Source: Cordylochernes scorpioides
Lineage: Eukaryota > Arthropoda > Arachnida > Pseudoscorpiones > Chernetidae
Reading direction: 5' to 3'
DNA length: 64,000 nt
Assembly: GCA_030710605.1 (NCBI GenBank)
Contig: CP092863.1
Span: 116,750,680-116,814,679, forward strand
Shown here: piece after piece, positions 31,616 to 43,307 of the stretch
Layout of the letters: every line of letters begins with the position of its first letter
Numbering within the stretch: position 1 is the stretch's first letter
The notes under the pieces: generated by a model
Told to the model about the DNA's origin: nothing
What the model saw: the letters and a program-made list of their open reading frames with translations, nothing else
Databases searched by the model: none
Position numbers and translations under genes: made by a program

Positions 31616-33731
31616 TTTGCCATAATGGGTTTCGGATATTTGTAGCTCTGAATCTACTCTAGCTTTTGGCTCGGGGTGTTGGCTTATTCGTATCAAACTC
31701 TTGAATAAGATTCTTTAGCCATATGGAATATCTACAAATTTGAACATGCTAAAATATTTACAGCTTGCCTAGAAAAGTTTTGGCTAATTGAAATTGATTA
31801 GTTTGACTTCTTGAAAAATTTGATTCTATCGTAAACGGTAAAGTCAAAATTTTAAAAGTTGCACTGCATTGGCATGTGAAATTTGGCGAACAAAAATTAA
31901 TTTGGTTACCATGTTCAAGAAACTTGTTTTACAAGCTTTAGAGGAAATTATTGTGACCCGTCACTTTGTCCCGGCGATTTCCTATTGGTAAAAACTTTTT
32001 CACATTTCGCTGCTATTTGTTTTATTTAGCAATAGGGCTACCCATTTGTTTAGAAATGTCTTGTTAGCTAGAAAACCATTACAGAATGTATGGACTTTTT
32101 TTTTTTCAGAATTGTTTCAAATGTTTTTCTTTGTCGTAAACGGCTGTGAAATATTACCTACTTAAAAAAAATAAAAGGTTAAATGTGTATTTCGAGTTGA
32201 AACGTGATCTCGATTTTGATAATGTGCAAATAGGGAATCTACGCAAATCTTTCGAGACTTTGTAGAATTGTTCCAACTTTTTATCATGGCGCAAGTTGGC
32301 TGGGTGATTAGTTTCAAGAACTGGTTGTGTATTACCAAGTATTGGACGGTTGACCTTTTTACCCTTCTTACGGGATCATTAAGGCAGTATAGGATTAACC
32401 AATAGAGTGCAGAAAAGGCGTATGTAAGAATTTAAAAGAATCAAGCCTTAAGGCGAAATCACAAGCATCCGTAGACTTGTTTCTTTTTATACCATTCTCT
32501 GTTGTCAGGACCGAAAGCTCAACAAGATAAAAATGATTATGTACTTAAAAAAAAAAAGACTTCAACTCTTGGATTAAAGGACGTTTTTGAGCAAGCTCTT
32601 CAGCTAACTAAAATGTTTGGTTAACTGGAAGGATTGCCAGAAAGCTTTCTTTAATCAATAGTTGGTCTTATTTGGTAATTTTGTTGGAATCCGCAATCGT
32701 GTGAATGTACTGTACTTTCTGCACATACTGTACTATTCTGCACATACACAGAAAGGCTTTCAGGCCCAAAATTTACACATTTTTATCCTCGAATGCTTTG
32801 ATTTCTCAATTTAAGACAAGGGCCTTAGTTTATTGGACAACTATGGCGGCATATAGTGTGTATTCTTTACATCTTTTAATACTACAAATACTATGTGACC
32901 ACTGATCGAATAATTAGACATATAACTGGTCTCCCTTTAATGACTGGTGTTTATGTATCAATAAAACAAAAAGAAATAAATGGGAAATGTCTTAAAATTG
33001 AACAATTCAAAAATTTGTTCTTGTTGGATCTATACAATGAGGAAAAAATGCATATTTACACAAGATTAAACGTTTGAAAGATTTGCATAATAGCAGCTAT
33101 ATTGAAATGTTTAAATATGGAAGGTAACATTTTTATGCAAATATAATTGATTTAGAAAATGCGAAACTAAATATTTTTTAAAGAGGCGAGTGTGTATTTT
33201 TATGAAATCGTTTTTACCTCCAAAACAAAGCTCATAGGTCAGCGATAAAAAGATGAAACCTCTTTTATAACATTAAATTTGAAAATAATCTTTCAAATAT
33301 TTAATTTGATAGAGATTAAAAACTTCCAAGGCAACCATCCTATGTCAAGATAAAGCGGAAGTTTCCTTGGTAAAAAGGAAAAGTATTTCAATGAAATATA
33401 TCGCTAGTTTGATTGTTTTTAGGGAAGGATTGTTGATCTTTGAAGATTTTGAGAATTTTTACTACATAAACCAAGTATACTACAATACAATACTAGTGTA
33501 TATTGGGTGAAAATATCAGGATTCAAGGGTTATTGAGAAAACTTGTACCTGAAAGCCTGATGCCTAATAGCCTAATATGGATATAAGGGATTCTTTTATT
33601 GACTATATATATATATATACAAACGTGTTATCTGAAGGAATTTAGCAGCATTTTTGTTTTCATTTTTTTCGGGTAAATATGCAAATTAAATGCATACCCA
33701 AGCTATGCAAATTTTGAAGTTTGACGAAATA
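31616..33731. other. Intergenic, no gene recognised
   Basis: AT-rich; scattered short open frames have no family signature. A (TA)n run lies at about 33605. No shared repeat was found. Confidence 0.4.
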
Positions 33732-34703
33732 TTAGAAGCGGAAGAGCAGGCCATACGTGATTATAAAGCAAACTGTAGTGAAGTAGGACTTAGCATTGAG
33801 GTCCAAATAGAAGCCGGCTGTGACGCTAAGTGGCGGCGTCAAGAGCTCCCTCATCATCACCAGCTCATCATTCCGCGATGGCGAGCGTCCGACACGCTGG
33901 AGGAGGTAGATAGCGAAAGTCTTGGAGTTCTCCTTTCGGAACGTTTCGCCCGCTAGGAATATAACCATAGCCAGAAACATCCCGTAAGCCACTTTTGGAA
34001 CGATGGTCAGATCTTGTTTCAAGTACACGTTCAAGGTATAGACCTTCTGTACGAAATGGGACGCGAGGAACAAAATTAGAGGGATCGAATACGTCTCGTT
34101 AACCAATTCTGTCTGAGATTTCAATTCGAGAAATTCCTTCAGGAAAATTTTGTTTCCAGAATTTCCAAGTTGACCATTGACTGTAATTGACTTTGTGGCT
34201 AGACGACCAACGATGAAGACATAGATGAGAACGTGAATGGATAATATGAGATACTGGAGGAGTTTTAAGAATTCTAAAGTAAGATTATAACCGTAAACAA
34301 GATCCTTAGCGAGGCAAAAAGAACAAAAGAAAATAAAGAAACCAGACCAGAATAAGAAAATGTAAGTAAAATGTCTTTCTAAGAAGGATAATTCGGAAAT
34401 TTTGGCAAAAATCGATCTGTTTGTTAGGAAATCGTTTAGATTGCTGATTGAAATGTGGAGTGTCGTGAGTACCGCCATGCGAGAGATGACTAACAAGGCC
34501 TGGTAGAAGATCTTATGAGCTGGCGCGTAGATGCAGGACATCAGAATGTACAGGAGGAAGAGGGCCATCAGGATTCCGAAGTGGAAATGGTGATAGAAGG
34601 ATGGCTTTTGTGTATAAGGACTTCCAGTGATTCTTGCTAGAATCCGAAGGTATCTAGGAAATGTCGGTGGTGGAGTAGATTCTGAATCAACTTTGGTCGA
34701 CAT
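33732..34703 (-). CDS. Gustatory-receptor-like seven-transmembrane protein
   Basis: 323 residues from the ATG at 34703. There are seven hydrophobic segments: FGILMALFLLYILMSCIY (about 43-60), then about 69-89, 114-132, 148-169, 206-225, 238-256 and the terminal FTTVCFIITYGLLFRF. The end matches the arthropod Gr (7tm_7) signature, where a G-F-hydrophobic-D stretch (AGFYLDLNAKSYF) leads into TM7 with a TY motif; the usual final QF is RF here. Such proteins are ligand-gated cation channels for taste and other cues. It is shorter than the usual 370-450 residues; an in-frame extension upstream and a CCGTCCCCAG acceptor-like site near 34731 suggest an upstream exon. The N-terminus is Ser/Thr/Pro-rich. 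No frameshift is seen. Confidence 0.72.
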   Translation of the reverse strand: MSTKVDSESTPPPTFPRYLRILARITGSPYTQKPSFYHHFHFGILMALFLLYILMSCIYAPAHKIFYQALLVISRMAVLTTLHISISNLNDFLTNRSIFAKISELSFLERHFTYIFLFWSGFFIFFCSFCLAKDLVYGYNLTLEFLKLLQYLILSIHVLIYVFIVGRLATKSITVNGQLGNSGNKIFLKEFLELKSQTELVNETYSIPLILFLASHFVQKVYTLNVYLKQDLTIVPKVAYGMFLAMVIFLAGETFRKENSKTFAIYLLQRVGRSPSRNDELVMMRELLTPPLSVTAGFYLDLNAKSYFTTVCFIITYGLLFRF

Positions 34704-35018
34704 TTCGGTTGACAGAGCTGTGGCGTCACTCCTGGGGACGGGAGAGACTGAAACGATGCAGTCAATTAGTCATATTCATACCATTTCTTCCACTTCTTAT
34801 TGAAGTTGTTAGTTTTCTACAATTAGCAAGAACAACCTTTTTTTAATCAAGAAATTTCATCTTACATGGACTCGTTACAGAGTCCAAGAAAGAGGGAAAA
34901 TAAAGTATCAACAAGAAAAATGGCTATCAGTTATATACTGTCTTGGGGGATAGATGTCTCGGCGTGTCTTCTAGTTATATTCTTTTATATTTTCTGCCCA
35001 ACTGTAGAACTGGTAATG
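34704..35018. other. 5' flank of the receptor gene
   Basis: On the minus strand, TCTCTCCCGTCCCCAG near 34728-34745 is a fair splice acceptor. No other gene is seen. Confidence 0.35.
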
Positions 35019-35228
35019 CATTCATGGACAAAACTTTAGGAATACGTACCTTTTAGTATGTATATCGGGATTATAACTATGAAAGATATTACAGTGACCT
35101 TTATTGAAGACACACCAGATAACCAAGTGTGAACAAAATTGACTCTGTCTCAAAAAAAGAAAAAAAAAAAAAAGACGACCGGCGACATCAAAGACCATCT
35201 ACTTCCTTTAATTTTATCCATGAGTGTA
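35019..35228. mobile_element. MITE of the CACTCATGGACAAAA family
   Basis: TTCATGGACAAAACTTTAGG at the left and TTATCCATGAGTGTA at the right are diverged terminal repeats. The interior has GTATATCGGGATTATAAC, GATAACCAAGTGTGAAC and an A-rich run before GACGACCGGCGACATCAAAG. Confidence 0.75.
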
Positions 35229-35534
35229 TATACATACATGTGCGGCATGAGAAGACATCTATATAGACCATATTTGACAAATTTGTTGGTCTTACTATAC
35301 AGAAATGGGTCCGTTGAAGAGAATTTTAACTTGAAAACGTACCTTTTAAATGTAAATTAAGACGTACTCTGGCATTGCAAATTTATTTTATAGATTAAAC
35401 AATAAGGAAATGTAGATAGGCCTAAAGCTATCTCGGCAGACATAAAATGAATATCTCCAAAATTTAATTGAATCAACCTCACCGAAAGGATGGATTAAAA
35501 CATTTTTTTTTCTTCATTATCCTTAGTACACATG

Positions 35535-35830
35535 GTACACAGGCCATGATAATCATGGTGGGTAGTTAGCGACTGCCTTTACTGTATGTACATCACATGT
35601 CTACACAGCAGTTCTACTTTTACATTTAAAAATGTGCCAGAGCCCCGTTTGATTACTTGCACTTACTGATAAGGTTTAAATTTTGCAAGAATCGGGGGTC
35701 ATTCAAGCAATTTTTTTCTTTATAAAAAGTGTCCAATGTGGGATTTGATCCCGGGTCATGGCGATGGAAAATCGATTGTTCATACCACTCTTCTATCAAC
35801 TCTCTAGTATTGTTTTACCTTTTTATATAT
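35535..35830 (-). mobile_element. tRNA-derived SINE-like element with the CATGATAATCATGG motif
   Basis: The minus strand begins with a tRNA-like head: GTTGATAGAAGAGTGGTATG, then GACCCGGGATCAAATCCCAC (B box). Its tail contains GCCATGATAATCATGGTGGG (35552-35571 on the plus strand). A relative lies at 43308-43560. The tail is the unit amplified at 55330-56280. Confidence 0.55.
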
Positions 35831-35854
35831 TATTATTTAACAAACTCAATGAAT

Positions 35855-35930
35855 TGTTGATATTTATTCCGATAGATGGCGCAAGCCATCAGCAACTTTC
35901 GATTGCCCGATAAGGAGATGCCTTTTTTCT
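35855..35930. mobile_element. Short hairpin MITE with CCGATAGATGGCGCAAG
   Basis: TTCCGATAGATGGCGCAAGC, CATCAGCAACTTTCGATTG and CGATAAGGAGATGC. Copies are found at 53286-53350, 54808-54990 and 57795-57880, some with both arms of the hairpin. Confidence 0.55.
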
Positions 35931-36309
35931 TTATTTTTTTACTTTTTTTTTCTAGTGTCGTGCAAAGTCAGTCTGATGGACTTCATGCATTGTGGACTTT
36001 TTACGTAAGAAAGGACTAAGGTAGAAGTTACCTGGACAAGTCGTGCTGAGGTGGGAAATGTGGAATCTTGGATATTGTGTCAGGATATATTGATCTGTAT
36101 TGTGGAGCTGTCATTGGTGGAGTGTGTTTGTGAATATGATTGCTTTCTTGTGTTTGTTTACGCTATACATCTCTTCTTTGTTTGTTTTTAATATTCTAAA
36201 TGTTTTTTTTTGTTGATTATAATACTGTCATCTCTCTTTTTTAATGAAGAATTTAATGAATTAATTTTTAATTAATTGATATTTTTTAATCGGTCGTATA
36301 TATATTTAT

Positions 36310-36705
36310 AATTCGAAACTATTTTAAAGGCGTAAAATTCTTTTTGAAATTAAACAATTTCTACTGCCCTTACTGAAATGGAAAAATTAATGAGAGGGCC
36401 GTAGAAATTGTTTAATTTCAAAAATAATCTTACGTGTTTAAAATAGTTTCGAATTTTGAAAACAGATGGCGCGCTAGTGCATCATAGTATATATATTTAA
36501 TTCAAAACTATTATAGACGTGTATAATTCTTTTTTAAAAATAAACAATTTTTACTGTCCTTACTACATGAACTATGGACATAAAAATAATTTAAAAAGAA
36601 TCATACTATGCAGTAAGGACAGTAGAAATTGTTTATTTTTAAAAATTATTCATACACGTGTATAATTGTTTACAATTTTGATTACAGATGACGCGCTAAT
36701 GCATC
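36310..36705. mobile_element. Two adjacent foldback elements (GATGGCGCGCTA family)
   Basis: Copies at about 36310-36485 and 36497-36705 each fold on AAACAATTTCTACTGYCCTT-type arms and end with GATGGCGCGCTAGTGCATCA or a close variant. A solo LTR sits right at the end of the second. Confidence 0.65.
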
Positions 36706-36709
36706 ATAT

Positions 36710-37011
36710 TGTCGCGGAGATAAATAAAGCAAGGGCAAATTTAGGGATAATTAATTTATTATAAAGGTGGGTATTTACCTTTTAGTTCTCCAATAAAATT
36801 ATTTACAAGAGGTATTTAAGGGAGAGAAAGTCAGATAATAAAAACAACTTATCCCCAGGTAAAGATAATAATAATGAGCGTCGTCAGCCACCGTCCCGTT
36901 TTCCTTATTTGCAGATCAGCTTCCGAGAACCCCTCACACCTGTGGTCCCCCCCCCCCCCGGGGGTCCAGGGATGATTGGCAGGTGTCCCATCTGGATGGA
37001 GCTTCTTGACA
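36710..37011 (-). mobile_element. Solo LTR related to the Gypsy element at 751
   Basis: On the minus strand it starts TGTCAAGAAGCTCC and ends CTCCGCGACA, with ATAT on both sides (36706-36709 and 37012-37015). It shares CCAATCATCCCTGGA and TGTGAGGGGTT with the LTRs at 751 and 5979 and has AATAAA near the end. A run of about 14 C beside GGGGG lies at 36947-36965. Confidence 0.85.
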
Positions 37012-37156
37012 ATATGTTTGATTTAAATCTCCTCGATATACATTAAAATAATGCACAACAGGTTTTTCTGGAGATGCGCTTCTTTTTATTAATGTAATCT
37101 TAAACTTTCGGAAATATCTCTGCCCTTCTACAGGAGTACATAAAACTAATAATAAT

Positions 37157-37364
37157 TGTAGTGTATTTGCATATTGAATTATGGATATGCAAATATCCTG
37201 TTTTGCATAATGGTTTTCATAGAATTTTGTATATAAATAGCGACAGTCTATAGCTACCAGCAGTCAGTCAATTTATGTCAATAAACGAGATTACTGGAGT
37301 CCGTTTTGCCTCAGTGAAGCGACACCTCACTCTTGGTTACCTCCCAACCTTCAAGGATAAAACA
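37157..37364 (+). mobile_element. Solo LTR, 208 bp, with a 5-bp duplication
   Basis: TGTAGTGTATTTGC to GGATAAAACA, flanked by ATAAT (37152-37156 and 37365-37369). It has ATTTGCAT and its inverse ATGCAAAT, TATATAAATAG (about 37230) and AATAAACGAG (about 37280), so promoter and polyadenylation signals are in LTR order. The flanks also carry an outer inverted pair (GGAGTACATAAAA and its complement). Confidence 0.72.
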
Positions 37365-37572
37365 ATAATTAAACAGTATTCGTTTTTATGTACTCCTATA
37401 GAAAAACAGAGATGTCTGAAAGCTTGAAATTAATAAATATGAAAAAACAATAGAAAAAAATACTCCACTAGATGGTGCTTTGTCATCTAAAAAGTACATG
37501 TGCTCGTGGTCAGGAAATGCCTTCTTTATTTTTATATATATATATGAAAAAAACTCATCTACAGAAAACCTC

Positions 37573-39650
37573 CTGTTGTATTGTTGTTGTTGTCGTGTCC
37601 AATGAAGAGTCTCAGATGTCTCCATACATCTCTATCACAGCAATGTTCTCTATCTTGGGTGTGTATACTGTATTGTTGTTGTCATGTCAAAGAAGAGTCT
37701 CAGATGTCTCCATACATCTCTATTACAGCAATGTTCTCTATCTTGGGTGTGTATACTGTATTGTTGTTGTTGTCGTGTCCAATGAAGAGCCTCAGATGTC
37801 TCCATGCAACTCTATCACAGCAATGTTCTCTATCTTGGGTGTGTATACTGTATTGTTGTTGTTGTCGTGTCCAATGAAGAGCCTCAGATGTCTCCATGCA
37901 ACTCTATCGCAGCAATGTTCTCTATCTTGGGTGTGTATACTGTATTGTTGTTGTCGTGTCCAATGAAGAGCCTCAGATGTCTCCATGCAACTCTATCGCA
38001 GCAATGTTCTCTATCTTGGGTGTGTATACTGTATTGTTGTTGTCGTGTCCAATGAAGAGCCTCAGATGTCTCCATGCAACTCTATCACAACAATGTCCTC
38101 TATCTTGGGTGTGTATACTGTATTATTGTTGTTGTCGTGTCCAATGAAGAGCCTCAGATGTCTCCATACATCTCTATCACAGCAATGTTCTCTATCTTGG
38201 GTGTGTATACTGTATTGTTGTTGTCATGTCAAAGAAGAGTCTCAGATGTCTCCATACATCTCTATTACAGCAATGTTCTCTATCTTGGGTGTGTATACTG
38301 TATTGTTGTTGTTGTCGTGTCCAATGAAGAGCCTCAGATGTCTCCATGCAACTCTATCACAGCAATGTTCTCTATCTTGGGTGTGTATACTGTATTGTTG
38401 TTGTTGTCGTGTCCAATGAAGAGCCTCAGATGTCTCCATGCAACTCTATCGCAGCAATGTTCTCTATCTTGGGTGTGTATACTGTATTGTTGTTGTCGTG
38501 TCCAATGAAGAGCCTCAGATGTCTCCATGCAACTCTATCACAACAATGTCCTCTATCTTGGGTGTGTATACTGTATTATTGCTGTTGTCGTGTCCAATGA
38601 AGAGCCTCAGATGTCTCCATACATCTCTATCACAGCAATGTTCTCTATCTTGGGTGTGTATACTGTATTGTTGTTGTTGTCGTGTCCAATGAAGAGCCTC
38701 AGATGTCTCCATACATCTCTATTACAGCAATGTTCTCTATCTTGGGTGTGTATACTGTATTGTTGTTGTTGTCGTGTCCAATGAAGAGCCTCAGATGTCT
38801 CCATGCAACTCTATCGCAGCAATGTTCTCTATCTTGGGTGTGTATACTGTATTGTTGTTGTTGTCGTGTCCAATGAAGAGCCTCAGATGTCTCCATGCAA
38901 CTCTATCACAGCAATGTTCTCTATCTTGGGTGTGTATACTGTATTGTTGTTGTTGTCGTGTCCAATGAAGAGCCTCAGATGTCTCCATGCAACTCTATCA
39001 CAGCAATGTTCTCTATCTTGTGTGTATACTGTATTGTTGTTGTTGTCGTGTCCAAAGAAGAGTCTCAGATGTCTCCATACATCTTTATCACAGCAATGTT
39101 CTCTATCTTGTGTGTATACTGTATTGTTGTTGTTGTCGTGTCCAAAGAAGAGTCTCAGATGTCTCCATACATCTCTATCACAGCAATGTTCTCTATCTTG
39201 TGTGTATACTGTATTGTTGTTGTTGTCGTGTCCAAAGAAGAGTCTCAGATGTCTCCATACATCTTTATCACAGCAATGTTCTCTATCTTGTGTGTATACT
39301 GTATTGTTGTTGTTGTCGTGTCCAAAGAAGAGTCTCAGATGTCTCCATACATCTCTATCACAGCAATGTTCTCTATCTTGTGTGTATACTGTATTGTTGT
39401 TGTTGTCGTGTCCAAAGAAGAGTCTCAGATGTCTCCATACATCTTTATCACAGCAATGTTCTCTATCTTGTGTGTATACTGTATTGTTGTTGTTGTCGTG
39501 TCCAAAGAAGAGTCTCAGATGTCTCCGTATATCTCTATCACAGCAATGTCCTCTATCATGAGTGTGTATACTGTATTGTTGTTGTTGTCGTGTCCAATGA
39601 AGAGTCTCAGATGTCTCCATGCAACTCTATCACAGCAGCAGCAATATCCA
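37573..39650 (-). repeat. 92/90-bp minisatellite derived from a LINE 3' end, about 22 copies
   Basis: Plus-strand unit: TTGTTGTTGTCGTGTCCAAT, GAAGAGCCTCAGATGTCTCC, ATGCAACTCTATCACAGCAA, TGTTCTCTATCTTGGGTGTG, TATACTGTA. On the minus strand each unit encodes VYTPKIENIAVIELHGDI and a stop, which mirrors the LINE C-terminus at 63442 (LYTPKIVDIAAAVMEMHGCI), then the LINE tail. From about 39010 the units lose 2 bp, become 90 bp and alternate CTTTATC and CTCTATC, a 180-bp higher-order repeat. The left part has a block of about 542 bp present twice (AAAGAAGAGTCTCAG near 37690 and 38232). Long open frames on both strands result from the 90-bp period. Confidence 0.9.
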
Positions 39651-40251
39651 CTATCTTGGGCTGTTCTTCATTGGAAAATGGGTGCCGTTGCCACGTTAGT
39701 CACCTTGGAAACGAAACCGATCCTGTTGTGTATTTAAAGATATACAATTATTGTGTGTGTAGATTTTTGTATCTGAATAATTAATTCAGCTTTAAAAGTT
39801 CAAATGTTGGAACTTTGTCACCAATAGTTTGAAAACCTTTTTTTGGAGCTAAAATATATGACTCTATGTTAAAGAAGCTGTTAATAAAAAAAAGTGATAC
39901 AATCATCACGAATTTGACTTATATTTCAACATGTTATGGGGATTCAAACGTCACATATATAAATTATTTTTTAAAACAATTTTATGGATAGACGTCAATG
40001 GTAAAAAAAAAAACTCGCTAATCTTGACTAGAGAGATAACCCGGGTTCCTAGAGTACAAAACGATTCAGTTCTTTAACAATTAAGTAATAAAAAAGTTTG
40101 TTTGTTAAAAGAGAGAGAAACTCAACACAAAGTTTTCTTTTAAAATATTATATGTAGTTTTTGTGTCTTGCCCTTTTTCAATCTGTAGTTATAATGAGTG
40201 GAAGATGCAATATAACTCTATATTAACACAAAGCAATAACGCAAAGCAATG
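39651..40251. other. Flank of the minisatellite, no gene
   Basis: The last repeat unit at 39600-39660 keeps CACAGCAGCAGCAATATCCA, closer to the LINE than the array units are. Beyond it nothing is recognised. Confidence 0.4.
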
Positions 40252-40530
40252 ACAATGTAATTCTACTGCCCTATAAGCTTATTTCCATAGTTTTCTTGAA
40301 AACCATTTCTGAGATTCTACCCTTCAGTGCTGCGTATATAAGTAGAATCGTCCAATACAGTATTAGAGCTCTGAGAAGCGGTCTGGTGGATTAAATTGGC
40401 GAAACCGCTTTGAGGGTTCACCACTGATGAGCCAAGCCCTCCCAATATATTTTTTCATCGCAGTAAGGGCAGTAGAAGTTTGTATTATGTATAAAATAAA
40501 CATTCGTGCTTTTAAATCCTTTCATTTTAT
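40252..40530. mobile_element. Foldback-family element
   Basis: ATGTAATTCTACTGCCCTAT to ATTCGTGCTTTTAAATCC, in the same orientation as 12003-12287. The pair TCTACTGCCCT and AGGGCAGTAGA closes its inner stem. Confidence 0.65.
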
Positions 40531-40565
40531 ATAACTCTATATATAGAATAAATATATAATATGCA

Positions 40566-40731
40566 GTTAAACCTGTCTATAGCGCCCACTCTAAATAGCG
40601 CCTTCCTCTCTATAGCGCCCGATTTTAAACATTCAAATGTAAACCATTAAAAGTGACCTGTCTATAGCACCCGCTCTCTATAGCATCCTATTCTGGTGAG
40701 TCCCAAGAGGGGGCGCTATAGACAGGTTTAG
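40566..40731. mobile_element. MITE with TTAAACCTGTCTATAGCGCC ends
   Basis: About 166 bp; TTAAACCTGTCTATAGCGCC at the left is answered by GGCGCTATAGACAGGTTTA at the right. Internal repeats of CTCTATAGCGCCC and CTGTCTATAGCACCC occur. Ends of this kind are found in Tigger/pogo-type derivatives. Confidence 0.75.
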
Positions 40732-41597
40732 CTATATAATAAAATCTATATTTTTCAAATGCTGTAAATTATTCAAGTTATTTTATGAGCCTACTCTAAA
40801 AAAAAAAGACCCACAAATATATTTAAAATTTTAAAAATACCATATGTGTGTGTGTGAAAAAATAAATAAATTGGCTTTATATGTGTACATAGACATTCGA
40901 AAATTGTTTTAAATAAAAATATATCTTTTTAGTTTGTAAAATTTATGTAAAACCTTTAAAACTATTATACAAATATATATTTTTTTACAATTATATAAAA
41001 TATATATTTCATTTTGTGTGTGTGTATGCACAATAACGATATAGAAAAAAACTTTATATATATATATAGCCTTGGTTATAAATCAAAAATAAAACTACTG
41101 TCAGTGAATAGTTTCGATTTCAGTTCATAGATGGCGTGAGTAGGTCTGTTCTGTGAATATTGTATTTACGAGAGTGATAGGAAAGTAGAAACTTATAAAC
41201 ACGATTTTGTTGCAGTTGGGAGAAAGATAAATTCCATTTTTGTTGTTGTTTTTGTCGTCATTAAGATTTTGTAAAAAACAGGATTACTTCACCAGTAATC
41301 TTAGAAGATTTGAATTTTGTACTAAGGCTTTAATCTCCATGCTACCAAGAATCAAACATGGGTAAACTTCAACAATCATCTTAACTTGCCATGGCTACGT
41401 ACATTAATGCAATGCGAAAGTTTGAAATAAGCCCCATTGGTTCATCTACCCAGCTTTCCAATACTGAATAGTTCAGATAGAAAACCTTCCAAGAAAAAAT
41501 CTGTTTGTCGCCAACATCTTAGACATTGTAAATGAAAACTGAAAATATTTAAGTCTAAAGGACAACCCGGGTAGTTGACGATTTCATTTGTACGCTA
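40732..41597. other. Intergenic, AT-rich
   Basis: TG and TA microsatellites near 40848, 41018 and 41057. AGATGGCGTGAG at 41131 recalls the foldback families. No gene. Confidence 0.35.
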
Positions 41598-42729
41598 TAC
41601 ACTCATGGACAAAAGGAAGTTGTACCTTTTAACATGTATATCGGGGGATTGAGACAATAACTCTGAAAGATATTACAGTGACCTTTATTGAAGACACACG
41701 AGATAACCAATATACACTCATGGACAAAAGGAAGTTGTACCTTTTAACATGTATATCGGGGGATTGAGACAATAACTCTGAAAGATATTACAGTGACCTT
41801 TATTGAAGACACACGAGATAACCAATATACACTCATGGACAAAACTTAAGGAAGTTGTACCTTTTAGCATTTATATCGGGATTGAGACAATAACTCTGAA
41901 AGATATTACAGTGACCTTTATTGAAGACACACGAGATAACCAATATACACTCATGGACAAAACTTAAGGAAGTTGTACCTTTTAGCATGTATATCGGGAT
42001 TCAGACAATAACTCTGAAAGATATTACAGTGACCTTTATTGAAGACACACGAGATAACCAATATACACTCATGGACAAAACTTAAGGAAGTTGTACCTTT
42101 TAGCATGTATATCGGGATTGAGACAATAACTCTGAAAGATATTACAGTGACCTTTATTGAAGACACACGAGATAACCAATATACACTCATGGACAAAACT
42201 TAAGGAAGTTGTACCTTTTAGCATGTATATCGGGATTATAACTCTGAAAGATATTACAATGACCTTTATTGGAGACACACGAGATAACCAATATACACTC
42301 ATGGACAAAACTTAAGGAAGTTGTACCTTTCAGCATATATATCGGGATTGAGACAATAACTCTGAAAGATATTACAGTGACCTTTATTGAAGACACACGA
42401 GATAACCAATATACACTCATGGACAAAACTTAAGGAAGTTGTACCTTTTAGCATATATATCGGGATTATAACTCTGAAAGATATTACAATGACCTTTATT
42501 GGAGACACACGAGATAACCAATATACACTCATGGACAAAACTTAAGGAAGTTGTACCTTTTAACATGTATATCGGGATTATAACTCTGAAAGATATTACA
42601 GTGACCTTTATTGAAGACATACGAGATAACTAAGTGTGAACAGCCTCTGTAACTCAAACAACAGCAACAACAAAAAATAACCAGCGATAGCAAAGACTTT
42701 CCACTTCCTTAAGTTTTGTCCATAAGTGT
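41598..42729 (+). repeat. 108-118-bp satellite array inside a MITE
   Basis: Nine or so units, each starting TACACTCATGGACAAAA and ending GACACACGAGATAACCAATA. Some units lack GAGACA or AACTTA, giving lengths of 108 to 118 bp. The last unit runs on into AAGTGTGAACAGCCTCTGTA and the opposite MITE terminus, TTAAGTTTTGTCCATAAGTG. So the array is a MITE with its left half repeated. Confidence 0.9.
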
Positions 42730-42938
42730 ACCTTAATTTGTATTTTAGGTGAGATTATTTATTCTTTCTCTCTTACTTGGATGCAAATTTATGCAATGTT
42801 TATGTTGCATAATGCTGATAAACGCAATTTTTATCGCCATAAATGCAAAGGGAATGAAAATTGCATACAGAATTTTAAATTAACTCAGAAATGGAAATAT
42901 CTTTATTTACGGGGCTGCTAACTAAAAAAAAAAAAAAA

Positions 42939-43015
42939 TCCCACCCCGGGAATCGAACCCGGGCCTCCTTGGTGAGGACTCAGAAATGTCCTATCACACG
43001 CTGAGCAAGATCCTC
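42939..43015 (-). pseudogene. tRNA-like sequence followed by a T run
   Basis: On the minus strand: GATCTTGCTCAGCGTGTGAT, an AGGAC/GTCCT arm, CACCAAGGAGGCCCGGGTTC and GATTCCCGGGGTGGGA, then about 13 T. The B box is perfect but the 5' acceptor does not pair with the 3' side. It is likely a SINE head or tRNA pseudogene. Confidence 0.5.
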
Positions 43016-43307
43016 TCTCCTCAAGAAGAGAACGTACTATGACATCATATAGAAATAACTTAGAACTTGGCCATGTGATTGTAACATCTTGCAGGAAGAA
43101 TCCAGCACGCGGCGGCCAACAATGGCAGTTCCCACGACAATCTGTATGGATGCAGGCCAAGGTTCCACACGGCTGTTTGTCTTCATATCTCCCAGGATCT
43201 TGATGTCTCCCACAATGATGTTATGATGTCTTGATGTTGTGTCGTCTACACTCTCTCCTTTATTTTTCACTCAAGGACTTTCACCCACAACTCAATGTTG
43301 CTTTACA

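Noticed and set aside
37472-39784. Long open frames on both strands across the 92/90-bp array
   Set aside because: They repeat with the array, exist in several frames at once and mirror LINE tail sequence. The period of 90 bp explains why they stay open.
43037-43270. Minus-strand 78-codon frame resembling a host protein
   Set aside because: Composition is plausible but no family motif is visible, and it runs into a tRNA-like repeat. Support is too weak for a gene.
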